A DNA stretch of 64,000 nucleotides from Leptospirillum ferrooxidans C2-3 (GCF_000284315.1 NC_017094.1:837486-901485), one strand, 5' to 3'; shown: positions 1 through 8,695, counted from the stretch's first letter. Notes: generated by a model from the sequence alone, not told the origin. Translations and numbers: made by a program.

Positions 1-2
1 AG

Positions 3-239
3 TATCTCTCTTGTCGGACGGATAAAATGCTTCCTATTTCAGGCGTATTGATTCCTGATGTCGTTTTAAAGTCAGATTCAGAAGTTTTTCTGGATGATGG
101 GTGTCTTGATGATGTCCGTAATGGATTAGGAGTTACTGTTTACCAAGTTCCCTCTGACGCGAGAGGATTCTCAAACTGGATCGCTCAAATGATGCAATCC
201 CCTGAATCGAGTTGGCAACCTATGGTTCTTTCATTGTGA
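3..239 (+). CDS. DUF512-type protein, C-terminal fragment
   Basis: The reading frame is open from the window edge to the stop at 237-239, so this is the 3' end of a longer gene; the ATG at 27 is probably internal. The visible tail has the pattern 'IPDVVLK...VFLDDGCLDD' followed by a hydrophobic strand, which resembles the end of DUF512 proteins (PDZ plus radical-SAM-like family). The function of that family is not well defined. The stop overlaps or abuts the start of ispE, so the two are probably co-transcribed. The assignment rests on a short C-terminal motif only. Confidence 0.6.
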   Translation, partial: YLSCRTDKMLPISGVLIPDVVLKSDSEVFLDDGCLDDVRNGLGVTVYQVPSDARGFSNWIAQMMQSPESSWQPMVLSL

Positions 240-244
240 GTGAA

Positions 245-1129
245 ATGATTGAGTTTTTTTTACCTGCCAAAATTAATTTATTTTTATTGATATGCGGGAA
301 AAGAGCTGATAATTATCATGAGATAATTACCAGAATGGTGATGATCTCATGCTTTGATCGACTGCATTTGCAAATGGAGAGCCATACAGCCGAAGAATCC
401 TCAAGTGCTATCACTTTGCAGTTAAAGGGCAGGGTGATTGATGGGGATCCAGGCTCAAACCTGATTGTTCGTGCAGCTCAGATGGTTTTGAATCGGTATG
501 CCCTCAAGAGTATTCCCAGAATATCAATCATGCTGGAGAAAAATATTCCAGTTGGGGCCGGGCTTGGCGGTGGATCCTCTGATGCTGCCGGAACTTTATT
601 TGCTGTTAACCGCTTGTTAGGCTCACAACTTTCCTTGTCGGAATTGTCTGAAATGGCAAGTGAATTAGGAAGTGATGTTCCATTTTTTTTAGGGAATTCT
701 CATGCGTTATGCTGGGGGAGAGGAGAGAAAATCATCCCTCTGTCACCAATGGAGCCTAAAATTATCGTTCTTTGGAACCCAGGCTTCTCTTTATCAACGG
801 GACTTGTATACCAAAGTCTTCATGCCAGCGAGTCTGAAGAGTTGACAGAATCAGCTGCAATCTCTAAGATTGAAGGTCTTTTGCGGGAGGATGAATGTGT
901 GAATGACCTTGAGTCAGTCGCGTTTAACCTCCACCCGATTCTTTTTACTGTTAAAGAGAGTCTTTATGAATTTGGGGCAAAGAAAGCAATGCTAAGCGGT
1001 TCGGGCCCAACGTTATTTGGGATTTACTCCGATAGGGCCCAAGCAGAAAAGGCGTCCAGACATCTTCAGGAAAAATTTGGTGGGTGGTCTGATGTGTTTG
1101 AAACCCTGGAGGTGTCGCCACTGTTTTGA
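245..1129 (+). CDS. ispE: 4-diphosphocytidyl-2-C-methyl-D-erythritol kinase
   Basis: GHMP-family kinase of the non-mevalonate (MEP) isoprenoid pathway; it phosphorylates CDP-methylerythritol on its 2-hydroxyl. The N-terminus has the family's 'PAKINLFL' with the active-site Lys. The ATP-binding glycine-rich loop 'PVGAGLGGGSSDAAG' lies near residue 100, and a C-terminal 'LSGSGPTLFG' closes the fold. ATG 245 gives the usual N-terminus; GTG 236, which overlaps the upstream stop, is an alternative, and an ATG at 212 would lie inside the previous gene. Length (294 aa) is normal. IspE shows that isoprenoids are made by the MEP route in this organism. Confidence 0.93.
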   Translation: MIEFFLPAKINLFLLICGKRADNYHEIITRMVMISCFDRLHLQMESHTAEESSSAITLQLKGRVIDGDPGSNLIVRAAQMVLNRYALKSIPRISIMLEKNIPVGAGLGGGSSDAAGTLFAVNRLLGSQLSLSELSEMASELGSDVPFFLGNSHALCWGRGEKIIPLSPMEPKIIVLWNPGFSLSTGLVYQSLHASESEELTESAAISKIEGLLREDECVNDLESVAFNLHPILFTVKESLYEFGAKKAMLSGSGPTLFGIYSDRAQAEKASRHLQEKFGGWSDVFETLEVSPLF

Positions 1130-1159
1130 TTTTGGGTGTCATGTTAGTATGTATTCCAT

Positions 1160-1234
1160 TGGGGCGTCGACAAGCGGCAAGTCACGAGAATTTGGATCTC
1201 GCATTCCCAGGTTCGAATCCTGGCGCCCCAACCA
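1160..1234 (+). tRNA. tRNA-Gln (anticodon TTG)
   Basis: Cloverleaf read by eye. The acceptor TGGGGCG (1160-1166) pairs with CGCCCCA (1224-1230). The anticodon stem CGAGA/TCTCG encloses the loop ATTTGGA with anticodon TTG. The T-arm contains GGTTCGAATCC. The CCA end is encoded at 1232-1234. It lies between ispE and prs. Confidence 0.95.
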
Positions 1235-1425
1235 TTAACTTTTGCAGACATGATTGATGAACCTGATTTGACTGGATATGGAATTTCCTAAAGCTCTTTG
1301 GATGGCCTTGATCCCTATCCTGTTGTTCCTTGTCGGGAAGCCTATGATTTCTTCCTGCTTGTTAGACTTTTGATATGAGTGGATATTTCCGCGTCAGATT
1401 CAGACCTGAATAGAAAGGTAATCCG

Positions 1426-2367
1426 TTGCGGGCCGTTAAGATTTTTTCGGGAAATGCCAATGTTCCTTTGGCCTTAGAGATTGCCCGCTATTTAAATACA
1501 AGTTTGGGGCAGGCGACAGTTACCTCGTTTTCAGATGGTGAAACAAGGGTAAGGGTTGATGAAAACGTTCGCGGAGACGATGTTTTTGTTATCCAGTCTC
1601 TTTCAGACCCGGTTAACAATCATCTAATGGAACTTCTTGTCATGATTGATGCTCTCAAAAGGGCATCTGCTCAGCGCATAACGGCTGTCCTTCCGTATTA
1701 TGCATATGCCCGTCAGGACAGGAAAGATCAGCCCCGCGTCCCGATCACAGCAAAACTTGTTGCAGACCTGATCACGACTGCTGGTGCGACCAGAGCGTTG
1801 ACTCTGGATCTTCATACAGGTCAATTACAAGGTTTTTTTAATATTCCGGTTGACCATCTCCATGGTACTCCAATCCTCCTGGAGCCTTTGAGGAAAATTC
1901 TTCTTTCAGAAAAGCTGGTCATGTTATCGCCCGACGCAGGCGGGGTTGAACGTACTAGAGCTTTCGCCAAAAGACTGCAAGCCCCGTTGGCCATTATCGA
2001 CAAGCGGCGAGAAGGCCCAAATCAATCTCAGGTCATGAATATCATCGGGGATGTCGAAGGATTCACCGCGGTGATATTAGACGATATGATCGATACTGCT
2101 GGCACTATTACCCAAGGAGCTCAGGCTGCGAAAGATGCAGGTGCCAAGAGGGTGGTGGCTGTTGCAACACATGCCGTTCTTTCTGGCCCGGCATTGGATC
2201 GGTTGAGTCGATCGGTAATTGATGAAGTGATAGTGACAAACTCGATTCCATTAAACGGAAAAGAGTCGGTTTGTGAGAAGATTAGTGTTTATTCCGTTGG
2301 AGCACTTTTGGGAGAAGCGATCAAGAGAATTCACGATGATGAGTCTGTGAGTTCTTTGTTTGTTTGA
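1426..2367 (+). CDS. prs: ribose-phosphate pyrophosphokinase (PRPP synthetase)
   Basis: Makes PRPP from ribose-5-phosphate and ATP, feeding purine, pyrimidine, His and Trp synthesis; the purQLF genes at the other end of the window use this product. The 313-aa length is typical. Visible motifs are the N-terminal 'KIFSGNAN', 'SDGETRV', the 'YYAYARQDRK' catalytic flap and the PRPP-binding loop 'LDDMIDTAGT' near residue 220. The start is TTG 1426, with a GAAAGG Shine-Dalgarno just upstream. The order prs-rplY-pth-ychF is common in bacteria. A weak 6-bp inverted repeat (2370-2375/2382-2387) follows the stop. Confidence 0.95.
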   Translation: MRAVKIFSGNANVPLALEIARYLNTSLGQATVTSFSDGETRVRVDENVRGDDVFVIQSLSDPVNNHLMELLVMIDALKRASAQRITAVLPYYAYARQDRKDQPRVPITAKLVADLITTAGATRALTLDLHTGQLQGFFNIPVDHLHGTPILLEPLRKILLSEKLVMLSPDAGGVERTRAFAKRLQAPLAIIDKRREGPNQSQVMNIIGDVEGFTAVILDDMIDTAGTITQGAQAAKDAGAKRVVAVATHAVLSGPALDRLSRSVIDEVIVTNSIPLNGKESVCEKISVYSVGALLGEAIKRIHDDESVSSLFV

Positions 2368-2425
2368 AGCGAAGCTAAAGGGCTTCGATTATTGAGTTGA
2401 AACATATGTATTTTACATTGGGGGA

Positions 2426-3031
2426 ATGATGCAAAATCCGATTGTTGAAGTGAAGGTCAGAAATGATTCAGGTAAAGGTGTAGCCAGGACACTTCGCCGA
2501 GAGGGAATGATTCCAGCTGTGCTTTATGGAAAAGGTAAAACTGTTTCTTTGTCAATGGCGTTAAGCCATGTTCAGAAACTTTTTCATCGTCATGCGGGAT
2601 CTCATGCAATCTTTCAAATCGAGTTAGATGGTATCCAAGGGGAGAAAACTAGACTTGCATTGGTTAGGGATATTCAGCGGGATCCGCTGAATGGCCGTAT
2701 TCTGCATTTAGATTTTATGGAAATTTCTTCTGAAGATCTCGTTAAAAATCGAGTTCCTGTTGAAATAGTTGGGGAAGTTCCAGTTGGTGTGAAAATGGGT
2801 GGAACGTTAGATCACAATATTAGGGAATTAATGGTGGAATGTCTTCCTGCTATCATGCCAGACCATATTAAGGTTGATGCTTCAATGATGAATCTGAATG
2901 ATTCTTTCCATGTGAGGGATCTTCCTGTTATTTCCGGAATCAGAATCCTTGATAACCCCGATACAGTATTGCTGCACCTTGTTCCGCCTAGGTCTGAATC
3001 AGTAGCTGTACCTCCTGCAGGAAAGGCGTAA
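2426..3031 (+). CDS. rplY: 50S ribosomal protein L25/Ctc (5S rRNA-binding, long form)
   Basis: The 201-aa long form combines an N-terminal L25 5S-rRNA-binding domain (about residues 1-95) with the extra C-terminal beta domain seen in CTC/TL5 proteins (about 100-190). The segment 'RREGMIPAVLYGKGK' near residue 25 is characteristic. Two ATGs occur at 2426 and 2429; the GGGGGA purine run lies almost against the first, so the second may be preferred. A short spacer separates it from pth. Confidence 0.93.
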   Translation: MMQNPIVEVKVRNDSGKGVARTLRREGMIPAVLYGKGKTVSLSMALSHVQKLFHRHAGSHAIFQIELDGIQGEKTRLALVRDIQRDPLNGRILHLDFMEISSEDLVKNRVPVEIVGEVPVGVKMGGTLDHNIRELMVECLPAIMPDHIKVDASMMNLNDSFHVRDLPVISGIRILDNPDTVLLHLVPPRSESVAVPPAGKA

Positions 3032-3042
3032 GTCTATTTCTT

Positions 3043-3609
3043 ATGTCCTTATTAAAGTCTTGTGCAATCATAGGCCTCGGTAACCCAGGAGAAAGTTATC
3101 GTTGGACCAGGCACAACGCTGGGAAAATTTTTCTAGATAATCTGGCCAAAGATTTCAATATAGCTTTGGACCAGAGAAAAGATGCCATCTTGTGGGGAGA
3201 AGGGAAGATTGAAGATCTTAAGATCTTTCTTGCTTTTCCTGAAACCTATATGAATCTGAGCGGCCGTGTTGTTCCATGGTTAAAGCAGAAAAATGTGGGT
3301 CTCCCTGATAGGGTGCTCATTCTTTCGGATGATATCAATCTTTCTTTGGGGACTCTTCGTTACCGTGAAGGCGGCAGTGCTGGGGGACAGAAAGGTTTGC
3401 TATCCATTATTCAAGCTGCTGGGTCTGACCGTATCGCTCGAATCAGGATCGGTGTAGGAAGTCCACCAATTGGTGTTGATCTGAGTCATTATGTTCTTGG
3501 ACAGATTCCCCATGCTGAAAGAGAGTCTCTTGTTCTCGCATGGAAACCTTTTCGAGAGATCGTTGACCGGTGGTTACTCTCAATGAGGAAAGCCTCTTTA
3601 GAGGCATGA
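3043..3609 (+). CDS. pth: peptidyl-tRNA hydrolase
   Basis: Releases tRNA from prematurely dropped peptidyl-tRNA. The 188-aa protein keeps the family catalytic set: Asn14 in 'GLGNPG', the general base His24 in 'TRHNAG', Asn71 in 'TYMNLSG' and the Asp pair 96-97 in 'LSDDINL'. It sits 11 nt after rplY, the widespread rplY-pth pairing, and is followed 31 nt later by ychF. Confidence 0.95.
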   Translation: MSLLKSCAIIGLGNPGESYRWTRHNAGKIFLDNLAKDFNIALDQRKDAILWGEGKIEDLKIFLAFPETYMNLSGRVVPWLKQKNVGLPDRVLILSDDINLSLGTLRYREGGSAGGQKGLLSIIQAAGSDRIARIRIGVGSPPIGVDLSHYVLGQIPHAERESLVLAWKPFREIVDRWLLSMRKASLEA

Positions 3610-3640
3610 TTTCTGGTAAACCTGATTGGAGTTTGGCTGA

Positions 3641-4735
3641 GTGAGTTTTCAATGTGGTATTGTAGGATTGCCCAACGTGGGAAAGTCCACCTTGTTCAAT
3701 GCATTGACCTCGGGAAGTGCACAAGTTGCTAACTTCCCTTTTTGTACGATTGATCCGCATGTTGGTGTAGTGCCCGTACCAGACCATAGACTTGATCGGT
3801 TAACCCAAATTTATCATCCCAAAAAGAGGACTCCCACTTTTTTTGAGTTTGTTGATATTGCGGGTTTAGTCAAGGGAGCGAGTCAAGGTGAGGGACTTGG
3901 AAACCAGTTCCTGAGCCACATTAGAAATGTTGACGCTATTATTCAGGTCGTTCGCATTTTTAATGATCCCGATGTGATACATGTACAGGGAAAGGTAGAT
4001 CCTGTCTCTGATCTGGAAGTTATTGAGACAGAATTGTTATTGGCTGATTTGGCTACTGTTACAGCAAGAATCCTTAAATCGGAGAAGTTTTTCCGCGCAG
4101 GCGGAAAGGAAGCTGTTCTTCAAAAAGAAGCGTTAGAGCAGCTTCGGCAAGGATTGGATGAAGGGACTCCCGCTCGAATGATTCCATGCTCGGATGATAT
4201 GGAGGCGTTTAGGAAAAGTCTTTTCCTTTTGACCCAAAAACCCATCCTTTATCTGGCAAACATCTCTGATGATGGAACAGAGATTCATTCTGACGATTAC
4301 AATCGTTTGGAAACATCAGTGAAGGCTCGTGGTGGTGAATTGCTCGCGATTTCAGGCAAAATAGAAGCAGAAATAGCCTCACTTTCTCCAGCCGATCAAA
4401 AAGTTTTTTTGGCAGACCTCGGGATGAAAGAGTCAGGCCTTGAGCGCTTGATTAGGGAGAGTTACAGGCTGCTTGGTCTTTTGTCATTTTTAACGGCGGG
4501 GGAAGATGAGGTTCGTGCTTGGACTATCCAGGACGGCACACTAGCTCCCCAGGCAGCTGGCCAAATCCATTCAGATATCGAGCGTGGATTCATTCGGGCT
4601 GAGGTCATGAGGTTTGAGGATATCGACCGCCTCGGCTCAGAAAAGGCTGTCAAGGAAAAAGGTCTGCTAAAATTGGAAGGGAAAGAATATCGCGTGAGGG
4701 ATGGTGATATCATCTACTTTAGATTTAATGTGTGA
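3641..4735 (+). CDS. ychF: redox-regulated ATPase YchF (OBG-like)
   Basis: P-loop protein of the Obg superfamily with ATPase activity that associates with ribosomes. The 364 aa comprise the G1 loop 'GLPNVGKST' at residues 8-16, a G3-like 'DIAGLVKGAS', a coiled region around 130-200 and a C-terminal TGS domain ending 'GDIIYFRFNV'. The start is GTG 3641, with GGAG at 3628-3631 about 9 nt upstream. Length and domains are normal. Confidence 0.95.
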   Translation: MSFQCGIVGLPNVGKSTLFNALTSGSAQVANFPFCTIDPHVGVVPVPDHRLDRLTQIYHPKKRTPTFFEFVDIAGLVKGASQGEGLGNQFLSHIRNVDAIIQVVRIFNDPDVIHVQGKVDPVSDLEVIETELLLADLATVTARILKSEKFFRAGGKEAVLQKEALEQLRQGLDEGTPARMIPCSDDMEAFRKSLFLLTQKPILYLANISDDGTEIHSDDYNRLETSVKARGGELLAISGKIEAEIASLSPADQKVFLADLGMKESGLERLIRESYRLLGLLSFLTAGEDEVRAWTIQDGTLAPQAAGQIHSDIERGFIRAEVMRFEDIDRLGSEKAVKEKGLLKLEGKEYRVRDGDIIYFRFNV

Positions 4736-4803
4736 TTTGTTGTTTAACGATTGCCTTGTATGAAAACAATCATTAACTAATCTTTGAATGGAGAAAAATC
4801 ATT

Positions 4804-5181
4804 ATGTCAGCTTTCTATGAATGTGTTTTGCTTTTAAAGTCACAATTGACCGATGAAGAGTCCGCAGCGACTGTTTCCCGCTTTACGAATCTCATTGAGT
4901 CCAAGTCCGGTACTGTGCATCATATTCAGAAAATGGGCCGTAAAAGGATGGCATATGAATTGAATAAGGAAAAGCGAGCAGAGTACGTCGTCCTGTATCT
5001 GGAGTTGCAGAATCCTTCAGATATCGCAGAACTTGACCGACAGGCTCGTATCGATGAACGTGTTGTGAAGAGTATGATTGTTCGAAAAGAGAAACTGAAC
5101 TTTCCAAAATCGGACTCATCCCAAGAGGAGAGTCTCTCTGATCAAGATGATTCTGCCATCCTTGAAGGAGATGCTCATTGA
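4804..5181 (+). CDS. rpsF: 30S ribosomal protein S6
   Basis: Small-subunit protein that pairs with S18, whose gene is two positions downstream. The 125 aa include the ferredoxin-like S6 fold over residues 1-95 and an acidic Ser/Asp/Glu-rich tail of about 25 residues. Upstream, 4737-4764 could be a promoter (TTGTTG, 16 nt, TATGAA). An imperfect inverted repeat at 4742-4753/4767-4777 overlaps it. S6:S18 feedback on such leaders is known elsewhere, but I do not see its conserved motif clearly here. The stop overlaps the ssb start. Confidence 0.95.
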   Translation: MSAFYECVLLLKSQLTDEESAATVSRFTNLIESKSGTVHHIQKMGRKRMAYELNKEKRAEYVVLYLELQNPSDIAELDRQARIDERVVKSMIVRKEKLNFPKSDSSQEESLSDQDDSAILEGDAH

Positions 5182-5600
5182 GCAATTTCAACAAAGTGAT
5201 CTTGTTGGGAAATCTGACAAGAGATCCTGAAGTCAGATTTACGAGGGAAGGTGCGCCAGTTGCAAGTTTTACCCTTGCTATTAATAGCAATCGGTCTCGC
5301 CAGGAAGGTGACTCCAAGGATGATGTTTCATACATAGATCTGGTTGCTTTTGGAAAACAGGCTGATCTTGTAAAGAACTACTTGGAGAAGGGTGCACCTT
5401 TGTTAGTGGAAGGCCGCCTGCAACAGAGAAGGTGGGAGCAGGAAGGTCAAAAAAGAAGTAAGGTTGAGGTAGTTGTTCAATCGATAACCTTTATGGGTGG
5501 ATCAAAAAAATCAAACCAATCAGGATCTGCTTCCTTCCCTCAAGATGAAGATCAAGGTTTTGGTGGGTATTCCTCTAATGAAAGTGATGTTCCTTTTTGA
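5178..5600 (+). CDS. ssb: single-stranded DNA-binding protein
   Basis: OB-fold ssDNA-binding protein (140 aa) for replication, repair and recombination. The OB domain covers about residues 1-105, beginning 'NKVILLGNLTRDPEVR'. A Ser/Gly-rich linker leads to the C-terminal tip Asp-Val-Pro-Phe, close to the canonical protein-recruiting DIPF end. The start is TTG 5178, overlapping the rpsF stop by 4 nt. The rpsF-ssb-rpsR order is a standard operon. Confidence 0.95.
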   Translation: MSNFNKVILLGNLTRDPEVRFTREGAPVASFTLAINSNRSRQEGDSKDDVSYIDLVAFGKQADLVKNYLEKGAPLLVEGRLQQRRWEQEGQKRSKVEVVVQSITFMGGSKKSNQSGSASFPQDEDQGFGGYSSNESDVPF

Positions 5601-5667
5601 TATTCGGGGACAGAGCTGACGTAGTATTCATCGTTTTAATTTTGCCAACATTTTAAGGAGATCTATT

Positions 5668-5898
5668 ATGGCAATGCCAGCACGTTCCTATACAAGAAAA
5701 AAAGTATGCCGATTTTGCACCGAAAAGTTGGGAATTGATTACAAGGATGTCAATAACATCAAGAGCTTCCTGACCGAAAGAGGGAAGATCATACCGCGTC
5801 GTCTTTCTGGTACATGTGCTTTACATCAGCGCCATCTTGCTGCTGCAATAAAGCAAGGAAGAAATGTCGCATTTTTTGCTTTTTCTGAGGAAAAATAA
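5668..5898 (+). CDS. rpsR: 30S ribosomal protein S18
   Basis: 76-aa small-subunit protein that binds S6. '[10 protein letters not shown]' near residues 10-19 gives a CxxC pair. The core '[19 protein letters not shown]' motif and the basic '[14 protein letters not shown]' segment are typical. The AAGGAG Shine-Dalgarno at 5655-5660 is strong. Confidence 0.96.
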   Translation: MAMPARSYTRKKVCRFCTEKLGIDYKDVNNIKSFLTERGKIIPRRLSGTCALHQRHLAAAIKQGRNVAFFAFSEEK

Positions 5899-5900
5899 GC

Positions 5901-6869
5901 CTGAATACGAAATTTCCATTAGGAGCCCTGCTCCTGGCCGTCTCAACTTCATCTGCGTTGTTTTTGGGGGTCACCAATTACCCCCGAGTAGGGCTCTTTC
6001 TTGCTCTTTTCTCGGGAGTTCCTCTTGCACTTGCTCAGATATCTCATCACCGTCAGCAGTTAGGGCTGGGAGCGATGGTTTTGTCGGGTGCTCTTGTTGA
6101 AGTTCTAGCGCATAGTCCTCTGTGGCTAATTTTTTATTTGGCTTGGGCGGGAATGTCGGGCGTATTGACGGGGGAGCTGATCCGGCGGCATTACCCGATC
6201 TCAAAGATCGTGGCAATGGTATCACTTCAGATTGCAGGATTTTCCTCTTTTATTATTTCTTTGGCTTATTTCAAAACTGCAGGGCATATCGTTCAAGTCC
6301 TTCAAAAAAGCTTTTCTGATTCCTTCCATCTGTTTTTGGCCAATTATCTGAAAAACTCTCCGACACCTATTTCTCCCTCGGACTTGATTTTAATTAAACA
6401 GATGGAGCCTCAGTTATTTCAATCTTTCTTGGCAATTCTGCCTGGATTCCTTTTGTCAGGGATTGTTTTGACTGCATTTACTCAGGTATCTGTAGTTGAT
6501 GAGTTTCTTTTGAAAAAGTCCCAGTTAACGAGTCGTAAAGGGATTTCGAAATGGTATTTGCCGGATCAGATGGTATTTGTGTTTATAATTGCGCTTGCTC
6601 TTTTGGCCATACCACATGATTTTTCCCGAACCTTGGGTATAAATATTTTGCTTGTCATTGGGACCATCTATATTGCACAAGGTGCCGGTGTTATTACTAG
6701 CTATACCAAATCCCGTTCATTCGGCCTTTGGTTTTGGATTGTAACGAGTGCTTTTATTCTCATTCAGCCGTTAATTCTTCTGATGCTATCAGTTGTTGGG
6801 ATTCTAGATGTATGGTTAGATTTCCGTAAAATACGCCCTCCGAAAGAATCTACTAGCGAGACTGACTAA
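5901..6869 (+). CDS. DUF2232 (YybS-like) polytopic membrane protein
   Basis: Inner-membrane protein of about 300-320 aa with roughly eight hydrophobic segments. The conserved C-terminal stretch (strand 'WYLPDQMVFVFIIALALL', a helix with 'AQGAGV', then 'VGILDVWLDFRK') marks it as DUF2232. This family commonly sits behind rpsR, and its function is unknown. No ATG is usable. The TTG at 5958 lacks a Shine-Dalgarno and would cut the first hydrophobic helix. CTG 5901 lies 10 nt after GAGG (5887-5890) and restores that helix, so I use it tentatively. In many genomes rplI follows; here rlpA does, with a 1-nt stop/start overlap. Confidence 0.8.
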   Translation: MNTKFPLGALLLAVSTSSALFLGVTNYPRVGLFLALFSGVPLALAQISHHRQQLGLGAMVLSGALVEVLAHSPLWLIFYLAWAGMSGVLTGELIRRHYPISKIVAMVSLQIAGFSSFIISLAYFKTAGHIVQVLQKSFSDSFHLFLANYLKNSPTPISPSDLILIKQMEPQLFQSFLAILPGFLLSGIVLTAFTQVSVVDEFLLKKSQLTSRKGISKWYLPDQMVFVFIIALALLAIPHDFSRTLGINILLVIGTIYIAQGAGVITSYTKSRSFGLWFWIVTSAFILIQPLILLMLSVVGILDVWLDFRKIRPPKESTSETD

Positions 6870-7552
6870 TGAAGCTAAGATTCACTAAGAGCCTCATTGC
6901 CCTGACGGTGGCCTTCGTGTTTGGAGGGTGCAGTTCTTTTTTTGATACACATGCCCATTGGGGTTATCGGAGTAATTCATCAAGGATAGGGGGCTCTTCC
7001 GATCAGACATTCCCCCAGGTTGGGGTAGCGTCTTGGTATGGACCTACTTTTTATGGAAAGCCAACGGCGAGCGGAGATATCTTTAGGAAGAATGAGTTAA
7101 CAGCTGCCCATAGAACATTACCGCTCGGCACAAGAGTTCGAGTACAAAATCTTAACAACAATAAACAGGTCGATGTTCTCATTAACGATAGAGGGCCTTT
7201 TGTCGAAGGAAGAATTATTGATCTCTCTTGGCTAGCTGCCAAAAAAATTGATATGCTGGGAAAAGGGACCGCTCCTGTAAGAATAACCCCATTGAATGGA
7301 GCAGCTTTCGCCCAAGAAATTCAACAAGCTAGTTATGCGATACAAGTCGGCACTTTTACACACAAAAAAGATGCGATAACATTCATGAACCATCTTAAGG
7401 CGTATTCACATAGAAGAGTTGTGACAAGCTATTACAGGGGCGGGCAGGTATATCGTATTAGGGTTGGTCTTTATCCAACACTTAATCTTGCGCATGCTGC
7501 AGCAAGTAAGCTAAGGAAAAGTCTCGGAGAGGCTTTTGTCGTTAAACTTTAA
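6869..7552 (+). CDS. rlpA: RlpA-family septal lipoprotein (lytic transglycosylase) with SPOR domain
   Basis: 227-aa predicted outer-membrane lipoprotein. The signal peptide ends in a lipobox with Cys21. The double-psi beta-barrel RlpA domain covers about residues 50-140 and the SPOR peptidoglycan-binding domain about 152-227. The residues linked to RlpA lytic transglycosylase activity on denuded glycans appear present: Glu76, His81 and Asp107 ('NDRGPF'). By family knowledge it acts at the division septum. The ATG overlaps the DUF2232 stop by 1 nt, which implies translational coupling. Whether this copy is enzymatically active cannot be told from sequence. Confidence 0.9.
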   Translation: MKLRFTKSLIALTVAFVFGGCSSFFDTHAHWGYRSNSSRIGGSSDQTFPQVGVASWYGPTFYGKPTASGDIFRKNELTAAHRTLPLGTRVRVQNLNNNKQVDVLINDRGPFVEGRIIDLSWLAAKKIDMLGKGTAPVRITPLNGAAFAQEIQQASYAIQVGTFTHKKDAITFMNHLKAYSHRRVVTSYYRGGQVYRIRVGLYPTLNLAHAAASKLRKSLGEAFVVKL

Positions 7553-7573
7553 ACATTTAAAAGGATGAAAAAC

Positions 7574-7807
7574 ATGAGTGTTACAGAAAAGATTGAAGCA
7601 ATAATCACAACATGTACTGAGAAGTCTGAAAAGCTTAAAAGCTTGAGAAAAGAAATCCTCCCAACCATTTCTCCTGAAGAGGTTCCCGGCAACTCCCGTT
7701 TGAAAAGGATTAAGAAAAAGCTTCGACGGAACTATCAGAAAAAAGCCCAAGCCAAGTCAGTTTTGGCCACGCTAAACGGTGAGGTTAAAAAAGGGAAAAA
7801 GGAGTGA
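7574..7807 (+). CDS. small basic hypothetical protein
   Basis: 77 aa, very Lys/Arg-rich, predicted mostly helical. A mixed-charge N-terminal half precedes a basic cluster 'RLKRIKKKLRRNYQKK' around residue 45. I do not recognise the family. ATG 7574 is preferred over 7565 because the AAAAGG Shine-Dalgarno then lies 9 nt upstream. The stop overlaps the next small gene by 4 nt, so the pair is probably co-translated. A nucleic-acid-binding role would be only a guess from charge. Confidence 0.6.
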   Translation: MSVTEKIEAIITTCTEKSEKLKSLRKEILPTISPEEVPGNSRLKRIKKKLRRNYQKKAQAKSVLATLNGEVKKGKKE

Positions 7808-7968
7808 ATTCACGCTGGGAATATCGGGTTGTTGGGGTCAGTCGGGAACAGGTCGAAAACCAACTGAACTTTGTCGGCAATGATGGGTGGGAACTGGTTC
7901 AAGTCATTGTTATGAATAACCCCGATATTCCATACCAATGTATTTTTAAGAGACCCGAGCCAATTTAG
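7804..7968 (+). CDS. DUF4177-like mini-protein
   Basis: 54-residue open frame from GTG 7804 to the TAG at 7966-7968, coupled to the preceding gene by a GTGA overlap. It starts 'NSRWEYRVV', continues with 'LNFVGNDGWELVQV' and ends 'CIFKRPEPI'. This WEY-x-V ... GWELV ... FKR pattern is that of DUF4177, whose members are small single-domain proteins of unknown role. The motif match makes the frame convincing despite its size. Confidence 0.75.
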   Translation: MNSRWEYRVVGVSREQVENQLNFVGNDGWELVQVIVMNNPDIPYQCIFKRPEPI

Positions 7969-7985
7969 TTTTTTCGCTTATTTTT

Positions 7986-8447
7986 CTAGTTTCCTGAGTT
8001 GTTTTCCTTGGTTCTGATAGATCGTATGGACGACTGGGCGATAAGCAGCGTGTTTATCGCATCAGCGTTCATTGATTTTATTTCTGATTCTGCTTTTTCA
8101 AGATTGTTTTTAACTGAGTTTAAATCTTCCATATCTTTGTTTATTTTTTTTATTGAGTTTATGTCACCTAACGCAGACACAACTGCTTCATTAGCTTTCC
8201 CAAAATTTTTGTCAAGAAGATCCCTGGACGCAATTTCTATTGAGTTTTCTGTTAAGCGCAAGAGCAATGAGACTCTTATTTTTTTTACGGATTCCAAGGC
8301 TTTTTCTTTCCCATTGGAAACCCCTTTTGAAGTAATTCCAATATTTTCTCCCAGTTGAGTAAACTGGTTGTCTTTTCCTTTTTTTTCAGCCAGAAGGTAT
8401 CCTAGTCCAATAACAATAAAAATTAGAACGACAATCAAAAACCTCAT
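7986..8447 (-). CDS. membrane-anchored coiled-coil hypothetical protein
   Basis: 153 aa on the minus strand. An N-terminal hydrophobic helix (residues about 3-20) is followed by a Lys/Glu/Asn-rich helical region with heptad character (about 75-135). The predicted topology is one anchor with a periplasmic helical domain. ATG 8447 has a GGAG Shine-Dalgarno 5 nt upstream, which supports it being a real gene. I do not recognise the family. It converges on the DUF4177-like gene and diverges from rimO. Confidence 0.65.
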   Translation of the reverse strand: MRFLIVVLIFIVIGLGYLLAEKKGKDNQFTQLGENIGITSKGVSNGKEKALESVKKIRVSLLLRLTENSIEIASRDLLDKNFGKANEAVVSALGDINSIKKINKDMEDLNSVKNNLEKAESEIKSMNADAINTLLIAQSSIRSIRTKENNSGN

Positions 8448-8695
8448 TTTATCTCCAATATGATCTGAGTGGATGAATTTTTTTATACTAAGTTGACATG
8501 AGTTGGTTGAGACTTCTTCAAAGGAAAAAGATGGAATGGGTTAAGTACTGGATCTGACTCGTAAGACAAGATACACTCAATTTCTGTCCTTTTCTAATCG
8601 TAAGAATCGACTTGATTCTTTTCATTTCTTGTTGTGATTTTGTAATGAAACTTGAGTTGATAAATTGTTTAAACAATACTTTGAGTGAGGCTTTA

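Noticed and set aside
2370-2387. Terminator after prs
   Set aside because: The stem is only 6 bp with no T-tract, and rplY follows closely.
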